Below, piece after piece: positions 25,019 through 33,873 of a DNA stretch of 64,000 nucleotides. Position 1 is the first letter of the stretch. Each line of letters opens with the position of its first letter. This stretch comes from CAYULW01 sp964445815 (GTDB lineage: Bacteria > Bacteroidota > Bacteroidia > Flavobacteriales_E > Vicingaceae): positions 135,444-199,443 of the forward strand of contig CAYULW010000005.1 in assembly GCA_964445815.1 (NCBI GenBank). Direction: 5' to 3'. The position numbers were made by a program, and so were the translations under genes. The notes under the pieces were generated by a model. That model made no database searches. It had not been told where the DNA came from and saw only the letters and a program-made list of their open reading frames with translations.

Positions 25019-28000
25019 ATGAAAAGAGGAAATAGAATATTTAATGTATCGGTTTTATTATTACTCACTAGTGTCCTTTTTGCAAAAGGACCGGAGGTAG
25101 ATCCGACTGATAAACCTGTAAATAAACCAAGTTTAGCTGCGGGGTGTGTGCCAGCGGTTAAAATTGTTTATCTTGAATTTAATAATGTTAGGACTCGTGT
25201 TGAGACAGGAGGACTTTGGTGGCAAGATAGACCAAACGGTGTTGCTGATTATGAGGTGCCAAAAGGGTCTAATTCTTTTGCTATATATGCCGGTGGACTG
25301 TGGATGGCAGGAACGGATGTGAACGGACAATTAAAAGCAGCAGCTAGTTTGTTTGGAAACGGAGGAGTGGATTACTGGACAGGTCCTTTAGATGATGATG
25401 GAACAGCAGAAATTAACGAAGAGACGTGCCGACTATATGATCGATTCTTTGAAACCAATAGACAAGATATTCAGGAGTTTGTTTTATACAATCAAGTAAA
25501 AGATAATGTAGACTTGTTGAATAAAAACTTTCCGGAGGGGTATACTGTCCCACAATCGATTAAGGATTGGCCTGGGAATAGTGCTCCTAATACAAAGCAG
25601 GACTTTAATCTAGCTCCCTTCGTTGATATGAACGATGACGGCTTATACGATTGGGAGGATGGAGATTATCCTTTTTACGATATTCCCGGTGCTCCGAAAG
25701 GAAACAAAGTTGTGCTTCCCAATGGAACAATAGATTGTCGTGCACCTCGTGCATCGCGAAGCGAATCAAGTACACGCCCTTTGTTTGGAGATAAAAACTA
25801 TTGGTGGATTTTTAACGATAAAGGGAATCTGCATACGGAGACAAATGCTCCATCAATAGGAATGGAAATTCACGCTCAGGCTTTTGCATTTGCGACCAAT
25901 GATGCCGTAAATGACATGACCTTTTATAATTTTGAGCTGATCAATCGATCAACTTTTACCTTAACTGATACTTATTTTGCCAGTTACGTAGATCCGGACT
26001 TAGGGAATTCTTCTGATGATTATGTCGGTTGTGATGTAGCTAGGGGCTTAGGATATTGCTATAATGGTGATGACTTTGATGAGAGTGTTAGAGGGCAAAC
26101 TGGTTATGGATCGACACCGGCTGTGATTGGAATTGATTTCTTCGAAGGCCCTTATCAAGATGCTGATAGCATAGATAATCAGGTTGGTATTTTAGATGGT
26201 GAGGCACTAAATGGTTTAGGGTATAGTGACTCTATTATTGATAACGAACGTTTTGGAATGAGACGATTTGTTTATTATAATATTGGTTCCGGGCAAAATG
26301 GAGACCCTTCCTTAGCTATACACTATTATAATTACATGAGAGGAATATGGCAGAACGGTCAATCTATGCTTCACGGAGGTAATGGTTTAAATAGTGCCGG
26401 AGTTGAGCAAATCCCTACGGCTTTTATGTTTCCGGGAGATAGCGACCCTTTGCATTGGGGAACGACTTTTAACAATGTGACCACAGTTCCAAACAATTTG
26501 AATTGGACGGAAGATAACCCAGGTGGAGGCCAAACTGCTAATCCTCCTGGTGATAGAAGATTTTTGCAATCGGCTGGGCCATTTACCCTAGAACCCGGGA
26601 ATGTTAATGATATTACGGTAGGAGTTGTTTTTGCTCAAGCAGAAACGGGAGGAAGACTGGAGTCTGTCGCAAAGATTTTTACAGCTGATGATAAGGCGCA
26701 GTCTTTATTTGATAATTGTTTTCAGGTACTTAATGGGCCAGATGCTCCATTATTAACAATTCAAGAGTTAGATCAAGAATTAATCTTGTACTTGGATAAT
26801 GTAGGCTTATCAAATAACGTTGATGAAAAATACACTGAATTTGATCCTAATATTATCACACCGGATACCATTAGACAGATACTGGGACGTGACTATGATG
26901 CACAATATAAATTCCAAGGGTATCAAATTTTTCAAGTTAAGGATAATGATATTTCTGTCTCTGAGTTGTATAACCCTGAGGTCTCTAGGTTAGCTTTTCA
27001 GGTTGATATTAGTGATAATGTAAGTAGAATTGTAAATTATACATTTGATGATGAGTTGGGGGCAAATGTGCCACAAGTTATGGTGGATGGAGCAAATGAA
27101 GGAATTGCACATAGTTTCAGAGTTACTGAAGATCTTTTCGCCTCTGGCGATAGGAATCTGGTTAATTTTAAGACTTATTACTACATTGCAATAGCTTATG
27201 GTTATAACAACTATAAAACTTATCTGCAAGATGTTGCTCCTGATTTGAGCAATGTACTTGCTCCGGCTTCTGATGGTCAGAAGTTACCTTATATATCGAG
27301 TCGAAGAGGTCCATCGGGGGGCGGTATTGAATCTGTTTCTGCTATACCTCATGTCAATAAACCACAGGAAGGAGGAACAATTATTAATTCATCATATGGA
27401 GATTTGATTGGAATCACTCGCTTGCAAGGAAGAGGAAATGGTGGTAATGCGGTTAGTTTAACGGATGCTACAATCAATAGACTAATGGAAGAAAAAGCTT
27501 GGGAGACAAATATCCCTACTGTTGAGTTGGATTATAAGTTAGGTTTAGGACCAATAAACGTTAAAGTGATTGATCCTTTAAACATGATAGATGGGAATTT
27601 TATCTTGAAGTTTATTGATGAAGACCAAGGAGGAACATCAGTCGTTACCGATACCTGTGAGTGGTTTGTTGTAAATGTTGGTGGAGGTCCAGATGGATCC
27701 AATGATACGGTTTTTTCTGATAGAACAATTTCAACATTGAATGAACAACTTATTCCAAGATGGGGAATTTCAATAAATATTGGACAAGGACTTTATCCGG
27801 GAATATATAATTCAGATAATGAACCAATACATCCAACAAATGGCTATTTAGGCTCTATACTTGAATACAAAGATCCTACAAGAGCATGGGCAAATGGAAT
27901 TACAGATTTGGACAATCAAAGCACTCAAGATTGGATTTTATCAGGTAGTGTTGATGGTGATCGAAGAAACAGTACTTCTGACTTTATTGATTTTAATTCA

Positions 28001-29245
28001 GACTTTGAAAATATACTTGGGGGTTCAGTTGCTCCATATGGACTTGTGGCTTACGGTATAGGATCAGCTCAGAATGTTGCGCTGAATAGACCGGGAGTAG
28101 GATTTATTTCAGGCAACTATGCTAAATTGGAATACTTAAATTCGGTCGCTCTTATTCTCACTAAAGACAAATCTAAATGGACTAGATGTCCTGTTGTGGA
28201 AATGCAAGAAGAGCCATCTAAAGCATTAAATGGTGATGACAAGTATGACGTAAGGACAATGCCTTCTGTAGACAAGGAAGGAAATCCTTGGGTTCCAGGA
28301 ACACCAACAGATTTGAATGATCCAGAGAGTTCAACTTATATTGACTCTGTTGGAATGGGATGGTTCCCCGGCTATGCAATTAATCAGGAAACGGGAGAAC
28401 GAATGAATATTGCATTTGGTGAGGATAGTTGGTATGGTGTCGACAATGGTGCGGATATGGTTTGGAATCCAACATCAACGATAATTTCAGGAGTTGGTAC
28501 GACAAATCCTGTATGGGGAGGTAAGCATGTGGTTTATGTCTTTAGAAAGAGCTTGCCTTATGAAGAGCATATAATAGCTTTCCCTCCAAGTTTCAGACCT
28601 CAATTTTCTATGAATGCTTACGATGGAGGTAAAAAATTGATTGGTATGTTAAGGGGAGGATTAAGAGACTATGCATGGGGAGCATGCAGTTGGGTTGTAA
28701 TGCCTGTATTGGCTTCCGGGCAAGAATTGTTAGCTACGGATGTTAGAATAGATGTTCAAGTATCTCGCCCATTTGATACTTTAAGGACAGATGTTACGGA
28801 TACAACAATGATTTCTGGGCAAGTAAGAATTGACTCCAGTAAAGAGAACGACGGGCGACCGGTATATGCGTTTAAAACAGATGGTTTTGCTGTTAGGAAA
28901 GGAGTAACCCAAGTTGTAAAGGACGAATTAGATAGAATTAATGTGGTTCCCAATCCATATTATGCGATATCTGAATACGAAGAGTCAGCGGTAGATAACT
29001 TAATTAAAATTACAAACTTGCCTGAAATTTGTACAATTAGAATATATAACATGTCAGGAACACTGATTAGAACTTTCAATAAGGGAGGATTTTCACCAAG
29101 TTATCTCGATTGGGATTTAAAGAATGAAGTCGGTATCCCGATTTCCAGTGGAGTCTATATTATCCACGTCAATGTTCCAGATGTGGGTGAAAAGGTCATT
29201 AAGTGGTTTGGTGTAATGCGACCAGTGGATTTAAACAATTTCTAA
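25019..29245 (+). CDS. Giant secreted surface protein with DLGN-DDYVGCD module and variant T9SS C-terminal domain
   Basis: The 1408-residue product has a signal peptide (ending LLTSVLFA). Residues about 80-540 form a module shared with the proteins at 50733-53207 and 53263-55767. It contains a calcium-loop-like DMNDDGLYDWEDGDYP, DLGNSSDDYVGCD at about residue 327, YNIGSGQNGDPSL and NPPGDRR. The middle (about 540-1280) matches nothing I know. The last 100 residues begin NVVPNPYYA and contain IRIYNMSGTLIRTF and SSGVYIIHV, like a T9SS sorting domain, but end KWFGVMRPVDLNNF instead of the usual short basic tail. It is expected on the cell surface, possibly delivered by the adjacent PorV-like protein. 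Confidence 0.85.
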   Translation: MKRGNRIFNVSVLLLLTSVLFAKGPEVDPTDKPVNKPSLAAGCVPAVKIVYLEFNNVRTRVETGGLWWQDRPNGVADYEVPKGSNSFAIYAGGLWMAGTDVNGQLKAAASLFGNGGVDYWTGPLDDDGTAEINEETCRLYDRFFETNRQDIQEFVLYNQVKDNVDLLNKNFPEGYTVPQSIKDWPGNSAPNTKQDFNLAPFVDMNDDGLYDWEDGDYPFYDIPGAPKGNKVVLPNGTIDCRAPRASRSESSTRPLFGDKNYWWIFNDKGNLHTETNAPSIGMEIHAQAFAFATNDAVNDMTFYNFELINRSTFTLTDTYFASYVDPDLGNSSDDYVGCDVARGLGYCYNGDDFDESVRGQTGYGSTPAVIGIDFFEGPYQDADSIDNQVGILDGEALNGLGYSDSIIDNERFGMRRFVYYNIGSGQNGDPSLAIHYYNYMRGIWQNGQSMLHGGNGLNSAGVEQIPTAFMFPGDSDPLHWGTTFNNVTTVPNNLNWTEDNPGGGQTANPPGDRRFLQSAGPFTLEPGNVNDITVGVVFAQAETGGRLESVAKIFTADDKAQSLFDNCFQVLNGPDAPLLTIQELDQELILYLDNVGLSNNVDEKYTEFDPNIITPDTIRQILGRDYDAQYKFQGYQIFQVKDNDISVSELYNPEVSRLAFQVDISDNVSRIVNYTFDDELGANVPQVMVDGANEGIAHSFRVTEDLFASGDRNLVNFKTYYYIAIAYGYNNYKTYLQDVAPDLSNVLAPASDGQKLPYISSRRGPSGGGIESVSAIPHVNKPQEGGTIINSSYGDLIGITRLQGRGNGGNAVSLTDATINRLMEEKAWETNIPTVELDYKLGLGPINVKVIDPLNMIDGNFILKFIDEDQGGTSVVTDTCEWFVVNVGGGPDGSNDTVFSDRTISTLNEQLIPRWGISINIGQGLYPGIYNSDNEPIHPTNGYLGSILEYKDPTRAWANGITDLDNQSTQDWILSGSVDGDRRNSTSDFIDFNSDFENILGGSVAPYGLVAYGIGSAQNVALNRPGVGFISGNYAKLEYLNSVALILTKDKSKWTRCPVVEMQEEPSKALNGDDKYDVRTMPSVDKEGNPWVPGTPTDLNDPESSTYIDSVGMGWFPGYAINQETGERMNIAFGEDSWYGVDNGADMVWNPTSTIISGVGTTNPVWGGKHVVYVFRKSLPYEEHIIAFPPSFRPQFSMNAYDGGKKLIGMLRGGLRDYAWGACSWVVMPVLASGQELLATDVRIDVQVSRPFDTLRTDVTDTTMISGQVRIDSSKENDGRPVYAFKTDGFAVRKGVTQVVKDELDRINVVPNPYYAISEYEESAVDNLIKITNLPEICTIRIYNMSGTLIRTFNKGGFSPSYLDWDLKNEVGIPISSGVYIIHVNVPDVGEKVIKWFGVMRPVDLNNF

Positions 29246-29264
29246 AATTTATTACCTGAAGAAA

Positions 29265-30323
29265 ATGAAGAAGTTAACATTATTATTAGGAATTTTTTGT
29301 GTAGCGAGTGTTTTGTATGCGGGTAATGAAGATCGTGCAGGAGAGGCCGGAGCATCTGAATTATTGATAAACCCATGGGGAAGATCTTCCGGATGGGGAG
29401 GAGCAAATACAGCAAGTGCAAGAGGAATAGAGGCCATGCATTTGAATGTGGCTGGTTTGGCATATACCGAAAACATGGAATTAAATTTTACATATACAGA
29501 TTGGTTAGGTGGCACTGATATTAACATCAATGCCTTTGGTTTTGCAAAACGCATGGGAGAGTCCGGTGGTGTTTTGGGCTTAAGCATGATGTCTATGAGT
29601 TTCGGAGAGTTTGATGTCACAACGACCGGCAATCCGGATGGAGGTCTTGGAACATTTAGGCCAAACTACCTCAATATTGGAGCTGCGTATTCGAAAAACT
29701 TTTCAAACACAATTAGTGGTGGAATAGTAGTTAAATTAATCAATCAATCCATCTCTAATGTTAATGCAAGTGGCGTTGCAATTGATGCGGGAGTTAATTA
29801 TGTGACGGGAGAAAATGATAACCTAAAGTTCGGTATTGCTCTGCGAAATGTTGGCCCAACAATGCGTTATACAGGTAACGGCTTATCAACTCGTACCCAG
29901 GTTTTAAATGACGATAAGGATTTGACTGTTAGCCAACGTTCAAATGACTTTGAATTGCCTTCTTTGGTGAATATTGGATTGTCTTATGATTTTTATTTAA
30001 TGGCAGACTCTACTGAGTCTGTTTCACAGCATAGATTAACGACTGCTGGAACATTTACTTCTAATTCATTTACTTCAGATCAAATGCGAATTGGTTTGGA
30101 ATATGCCTTCAAAGAAATGTTTATGTTAAGAGGAGGCTACGTATATGAAAATGACGTGTTTGATGAAGAAGAGACTAGAACAGCATCAGCAGGGCCCTCT
30201 TTTGGAGCAACTATTGAAGTTCCCGTTGGAAAGAGCGGTACTACATTTGGTATTGACTATTCTTATCGGGCGACAAGAACATTCAACGGGACAAATGCAA
30301 TAGGGGTGAAGTTGACATTTTAA
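29265..30323 (+). CDS. PorV/PorQ-family outer-membrane barrel protein
   Basis: The 352-residue product has a signal peptide (KLTLLLGIFCVASVLYA). It then shows the PorV/PorQ family opening: GASELLINPWGRSSGWGGAN, followed by EAMHLNVAGLAY, which corresponds to the usual hairpin of this FadL-like barrel family. Later strands (LKFGIALRNVGPTMRY, MRIGLEYAFKEMFMLRGGY) and the C-terminal phenylalanine (GVKLTF) fit an outer-membrane barrel. PorV carries T9SS cargo from the translocon to the attachment complex. As third gene of this cluster it may serve the cargo encoded just upstream. It is unlikely to be the general PorV, since no porU or other T9SS core gene is nearby. Confidence 0.85.
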   Translation: MKKLTLLLGIFCVASVLYAGNEDRAGEAGASELLINPWGRSSGWGGANTASARGIEAMHLNVAGLAYTENMELNFTYTDWLGGTDININAFGFAKRMGESGGVLGLSMMSMSFGEFDVTTTGNPDGGLGTFRPNYLNIGAAYSKNFSNTISGGIVVKLINQSISNVNASGVAIDAGVNYVTGENDNLKFGIALRNVGPTMRYTGNGLSTRTQVLNDDKDLTVSQRSNDFELPSLVNIGLSYDFYLMADSTESVSQHRLTTAGTFTSNSFTSDQMRIGLEYAFKEMFMLRGGYVYENDVFDEEETRTASAGPSFGATIEVPVGKSGTTFGIDYSYRATRTFNGTNAIGVKLTF

Positions 30324-30336
30324 AAAAATTAATACA

Positions 30337-30345
30337 TACATTTGC
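30337..30345 (+). promoter_or_regulatory. Candidate -7 promoter box upstream of greA
   Basis: TACATTTGC matches the TAnnTTTG consensus with the frequent following C. It lies about 63 bases upstream of the greA ATG. It is only 4 bases from a terminator hairpin, so either the hairpin overlaps the transcript start or the match is fortuitous. Confidence 0.4.
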
Positions 30346-30348
30346 AGA

Positions 30349-30376
30349 AGAGAATCTCGGAAGAGGTTCTCTTTTT
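30349..30376 (+). terminator. Intrinsic terminator after the PorV-like gene / before greA
   Basis: AGAGAATCTC and GAGGTTCTCT form a 10-bp stem (one G-T pair) around the loop GGAA, followed by TTTT. It ends the transcript of the receptor-surface protein-PorV cluster. It also lies between a promoter-like box and greA. Confidence 0.8.
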
Positions 30377-30407
30377 GTTTCACTATAGTACACAAGCTTA
30401 TTGATTT

Positions 30408-30881
30408 ATGTCGCAGGTTAGTTATTTCACAGAAGAAGGATTACAAAAAATAAAGGACGAGTTAAAGCAATTAAAAACGGTAGAGCGTCCGAGTATCTCT
30501 CAACAAATTGCAGAAGCAAGAGATAAAGGTGATTTATCGGAGAATGCCGAATATGATGCTGCAAAAGAAGCTCAGGGTTTGCTTGAGATGAAAATCTCAA
30601 AACTGGAGACACTTATTGCAAATGCCAGAGTGGTTGATGAGTCAGAGCTAGACACTTCAAAAGTCCTGATTCTCTCTAAAGTTAGGATTCGGAATATGGC
30701 CAATAATGCAGAGATGGAGTACACAATAGTTTCTGAAAAAGAAGCCGATATGAAAGCAAAGAAAATTTCTGTGGATTCGCCAATTGCAAAAGGCTTATTG
30801 GGTAAGAAAGTTGGTGAGATTGCCGAAGTTAAGGTGCCTTCGGGTGTGATGAAGTTTGAGATCGTAAACATTAGCCGCTAA
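30408..30881 (+). CDS. greA: Transcription elongation factor GreA
   Basis: GreA rescues backtracked RNA polymerase by stimulating cleavage of the nascent RNA. The 157-residue product has the N-terminal coiled-coil finger (about residues 5-75) with the acidic tip region DKGDLSENAEYDAAK, which carries the catalytic Asp/Glu, and the C-terminal FKBP-like domain ending VKVPSGVMKFEIVNI. The stop overlaps the start of the HIT gene (TAATG), so the two are co-translated. A terminator hairpin lies in the 85-base region upstream. Confidence 0.96.
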   Translation: MSQVSYFTEEGLQKIKDELKQLKTVERPSISQQIAEARDKGDLSENAEYDAAKEAQGLLEMKISKLETLIANARVVDESELDTSKVLILSKVRIRNMANNAEMEYTIVSEKEADMKAKKISVDSPIAKGLLGKKVGEIAEVKVPSGVMKFEIVNISR

Positions 30882-31264
30882 TGCCATCTATATTTTCCAG
30901 AATCGTTTCGGGTGAATTGCCTTGTTATAAAGTCGCTGAGGATGAAAAGCACCTTGCATTTTTAGATATCCAGCCTTTGGCAAAAGGGCATACTTTGGTT
31001 ATTCCAAAAAAGGAGGTTGATTACATCTTTGACTTAGACGATGAAGCACTCAAAGCATTAATGGTATTTGCAAAAAAAGTGGCCTTAAAACTGGATAAGG
31101 CAATAACATGTGAGCGAATAGGTGTTGCAGTCATCGGATTAGAAGTGCCCCATACTCATGTACACCTTGTTCCATTAAATTCGGTATCTGATATTGACTT
31201 CTCTAGACCGAAGTTAAAATTGAAGCGCGAAGAGTTTGAAGAAATTCTTCATAAATTAAGTTAA
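30881..31264 (+). CDS. HIT-family nucleotide hydrolase/transferase
   Basis: This 127-residue histidine-triad protein has the catalytic triad HTHVHLVPL near residues 87-95 and the N-terminal IFSRIVSGELPCYKVAED typical of Hint-like HIT proteins. Such enzymes cleave nucleoside phosphoramidates or dinucleotides in the cytoplasm; the physiological substrate is not known. The ATG shares one base with the greA stop codon. The stop codon interlocks with that of the convergent ruvC gene by 4 bases. Confidence 0.93.
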   Translation: MPSIFSRIVSGELPCYKVAEDEKHLAFLDIQPLAKGHTLVIPKKEVDYIFDLDDEALKALMVFAKKVALKLDKAITCERIGVAVIGLEVPHTHVHLVPLNSVSDIDFSRPKLKLKREEFEEILHKLS

Positions 31265-31827
31265 GCTTTCCTATCCGGATTTGCTTTTAGAAAACTTTCC
31301 CAATTAGAATAGTTCTTAGTTGCTGAACCAAGTTTGCCTTGAAAATGATGACAAACTGCAACGGCTAAACCATCTGAAGCATCTAAATATTTAGGACTCT
31401 CTTCGTAAGGAACGATCATTTTGAGCATTGCTCCAACTTGCTCTTTTGAAGCAGCTCCACGTCCGGTAATTGATTTCTTTATTTTTTTAGGCATGTATTC
31501 AAAAACGGGAATTTCTTTTGTCAGAGCTGCAGCCATTGCAACTCCTTGAGCTCTTCCTAATTTGAGCATGGATTGAACATTTTTACCATAAAAAGGAGCT
31601 TCAATGGCGAACTCATCTACTTTGAACTCATCAATTATGGATAGGGTTCTCTCAAAGATTTTTTTCAGCCTTAAGGAGTGATCGCCTAACTTTGTCAGGT
31701 GAATGGCTCCCATAGCCAATAAAGAGATATTTTTGTTTTTAATTAGAATAACTCCGTACCCCATTATATTAGTACCGGGATCTATTCCCAGAATAATTTT
31801 TTCCCGCTGTTTAATTGATTGAGTCAT
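31261..31827 (-). CDS. ruvC: Crossover junction endodeoxyribonuclease RuvC
   Basis: RuvC cuts Holliday junctions during recombination repair together with RuvAB. From the ATG at 31827 the product has 188 residues. Acidic active-site residues are visible in LGIDPGTNIMGYG (first Asp), DEFAIEAPFYGKN (Glu) and KYLDASDGLAVAVCHH (last two Asp). The chosen start gives MTQSIKQREKIILGID; a TTG at 31839 is possible but less likely. The 5' end overlaps the divergent flippase-like gene. The 3' end interlocks with the HIT gene stop. Confidence 0.95.
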   Translation of the reverse strand: MTQSIKQREKIILGIDPGTNIMGYGVILIKNKNISLLAMGAIHLTKLGDHSLRLKKIFERTLSIIDEFKVDEFAIEAPFYGKNVQSMLKLGRAQGVAMAAALTKEIPVFEYMPKKIKKSITGRGAASKEQVGAMLKMIVPYEESPKYLDASDGLAVAVCHHFQGKLGSATKNYSNWESFLKANPDRKA

Positions 31828-32780
31828 TGAATAAAACAAAGCTATATAAATTCGCTAACATCACTATAAGCCTTACCATTGCTTTTCTTGCAATTTATTT
31901 TTTATACAATGCGCTTCATGAGCAAGTAACAGAAATTGAGATTGAATCAGTTCTTGTCAAATTAATACATGGTCTCGACTATTTGGTCTTAGTGTTTTTA
32001 TTGATGATAGTTAATTGGTTGGTGGAAACAAAAAAATGGTACTCTCAAGTAAAATACAGCCAATACCTAAAACCTAAGGAGAGAATCATTTCAATTCTAC
32101 TGGGTGTTACTGCTAGTTTAATAACGCCATATCGGGTTGGTGATATAGGTGCTCGTTTGGCATTAATTCAACCTGAAAATAGAAGACAGGTGCTTTACTT
32201 TAATTCTTTTTTAGCAGGCTCTCAGTTTTTAGTAAGCATGATCTTTGGTTTTGGGTCTCTCATGTTCTATGACGAGTGGCAGTTACTTTTTGGGCTTCAA
32301 CTTCGGCCCTATAGCACTTGGTTAATTGCATTGCTATTGCCTCTGATGGGGATTCTATATTTTAGGAGTCAGGCAGTTGGAACCTTATTTAAATGGGGTG
32401 GGAAGAGTAAGATGACTCTTGTTAAGATCAGCCTGAAAGATCGACTTGTCACACTTTGCTATAGTGTGTTGAGATACATTATTTTTTGTGTTCAATTTTA
32501 CTTATTGTTTCAGGTCATGGATATTCAAGCGTCGTTTTACATTGCTTTTAATATTTTATCACTAATCTTTTTGGTAAAGACCATAATTCCAAGCTCTTTT
32601 ATCAGTGAGGTAGCAATACGGGTTTCCCTAACCTATTTTGTTTTTGGATTATTTGATTTGAATGGAATAGATGGCATTGTTGTGAGCTTTTTGTTGTGGT
32701 TTATTAATTTAATCATCCCTGCGTTAATAGGTTCTTTATTAATGTTCAAAATAAAGTGGCTAAGGTTAAATGATATATAA
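31815..32780 (+). CDS. Flippase-like integral membrane protein (LPG_synthase_TM/UPF0104-like)
   Basis: The 321-residue product has about 8 membrane-spanning segments. Its pattern, including the polar signature GVTASLITPYRVGDIGARLAL between segments, is typical of the lysylphosphatidylglycerol synthase transmembrane/UPF0104 family. It lacks the soluble aminoacyl-transferase domain, so it is not a full MprF. The frame has no ATG near its start; TTG at 31815 or 31827 must be used, and the gene then overlaps the 5' end of divergent ruvC. A GT2 glycosyltransferase gene follows after 6 bases. The pair may make and move a glycolipid, which is inference from context. Confidence 0.72.
   Translation: MIESLNKTKLYKFANITISLTIAFLAIYFLYNALHEQVTEIEIESVLVKLIHGLDYLVLVFLLMIVNWLVETKKWYSQVKYSQYLKPKERIISILLGVTASLITPYRVGDIGARLALIQPENRRQVLYFNSFLAGSQFLVSMIFGFGSLMFYDEWQLLFGLQLRPYSTWLIALLLPLMGILYFRSQAVGTLFKWGGKSKMTLVKISLKDRLVTLCYSVLRYIIFCVQFYLLFQVMDIQASFYIAFNILSLIFLVKTIIPSSFISEVAIRVSLTYFVFGLFDLNGIDGIVVSFLLWFINLIIPALIGSLLMFKIKWLRLNDI
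31837..31844 (-). promoter_or_regulatory. Candidate -7 promoter box for ruvC
   Basis: The minus strand reads TAGCTTTG, matching TAnnTTTG, 9 bases upstream of the ruvC ATG. It lies inside the first codons of the divergent membrane protein gene. No -33 element is clear. Confidence 0.4.
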
Positions 32781-32786
32781 GAAAAT

Positions 32787-33872
32787 ATGATCATAATCAC
32801 ATTAATAATAATCACCTATGCAGCATTGATGTTCTTGTTTTCTATAGTCAATCTGCGACCGGAAGAAAAAGCGATTCAGTTAGATGATTTCCCCAAGGTA
32901 TCTTTAATTGTTCCTTTTAGAGATGAAAAAAAGAATTTAGTTCGTCTAATCAATTCTATTGAGAACCAGACATATCCAAAAGAAAAGATTCAGGTTTTAT
33001 TTGTGAATGATCATTCAACGGATGGAGGTGAAGAACTAATAAATCAGTTTAAGCCAAGAATTGAATTGCTTTTCTTGGAGAAAACAACAGGTAAAAAAGC
33101 TGCACTTGATTATGGTATTAAATCAGCAAATGCAAAAATTATTCTAGTTACAGATGCTGATACGGAATTACCTGCTAAATGGGTAGAAACACTTGTGACA
33201 AGATTAGAGTTTAGTCAATTGGATTTATTGATTGCTCCTGTCAATCTAAGACAGAAGAAATGGATTGATAAATTGTTAACAATAGAATTGCAGGCACTTG
33301 TTTCATCTGCTATTGCTTCTATTCGACTTGGACAAGCTTTTCTTGCAAATGGAGCTAATCTGGCCTTTAGAAAATCACTCTATCTTAAGACAGCAGAGAA
33401 AAGGAAAGATTTTAGTCTGGCCTCAGGAGATGATGTGTTTCTTTTGCATGCTGCAAAAGAGATAAATGCCAAGGTAGGAGCAATAACTGTTTCAGATTCA
33501 ATTGTGAAAACAAGTTTTGACTTTTCATGGAAGCGATTTATTCATCAACGCATACGATGGTTGCAAAAGGGTAAAGCATATCGAAATGCATGGAGCATAT
33601 TTCTCTCTTTCCTCGTTTTTTTAACTAACCTTTCTATAGCGATTACATGCATTGGAATTTGTTCTAGAGGACTTGATCTAGCATATGGTTCACTTATTAT
33701 TATGAAGTGGTTTGCAGATGTATTCTTATTGTTTAGCTTAGGGCAAACAAAAGCAAGTTTGGGGAACTTATTGTGGACAATTATTTTGACCGTCATTTAT
33801 CCCATCTACATGATTGTAATAGCTTTGTTGTCATTGATAATTCGACCCCAGTGGAAAGGAAGAACAATTTAG
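32787..33872 (+). CDS. Membrane-associated family 2 glycosyltransferase
   Basis: The 361-residue product begins with one N-terminal membrane helix (residues 1-22). A GT2 (GT-A fold) domain follows: VSLIVPFRDEKKNLVRLINS, VNDHSTDGG, the metal-binding VTDADTELP, and a QxxRW-like RFIHQRIRWLQKGKAYR, as in processive inverting enzymes. Two to three further membrane helices lie in the C-terminal 100 residues. It would transfer a sugar from a nucleotide-sugar on the cytoplasmic face; donor and acceptor are unknown. It begins 6 bases after the flippase-like gene and ends 1 base before the next start. Confidence 0.88.
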   Translation: MIIITLIIITYAALMFLFSIVNLRPEEKAIQLDDFPKVSLIVPFRDEKKNLVRLINSIENQTYPKEKIQVLFVNDHSTDGGEELINQFKPRIELLFLEKTTGKKAALDYGIKSANAKIILVTDADTELPAKWVETLVTRLEFSQLDLLIAPVNLRQKKWIDKLLTIELQALVSSAIASIRLGQAFLANGANLAFRKSLYLKTAEKRKDFSLASGDDVFLLHAAKEINAKVGAITVSDSIVKTSFDFSWKRFIHQRIRWLQKGKAYRNAWSIFLSFLVFLTNLSIAITCIGICSRGLDLAYGSLIIMKWFADVFLLFSLGQTKASLGNLLWTIILTVIYPIYMIVIALLSLIIRPQWKGRTI

Positions 33873-33873
33873 A

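Noticed and set aside
31815..32780. Full-length MprF lysylphosphatidylglycerol synthase
   Set aside because: Only the membrane half is present; the soluble aminoacyl-transferase domain is missing.
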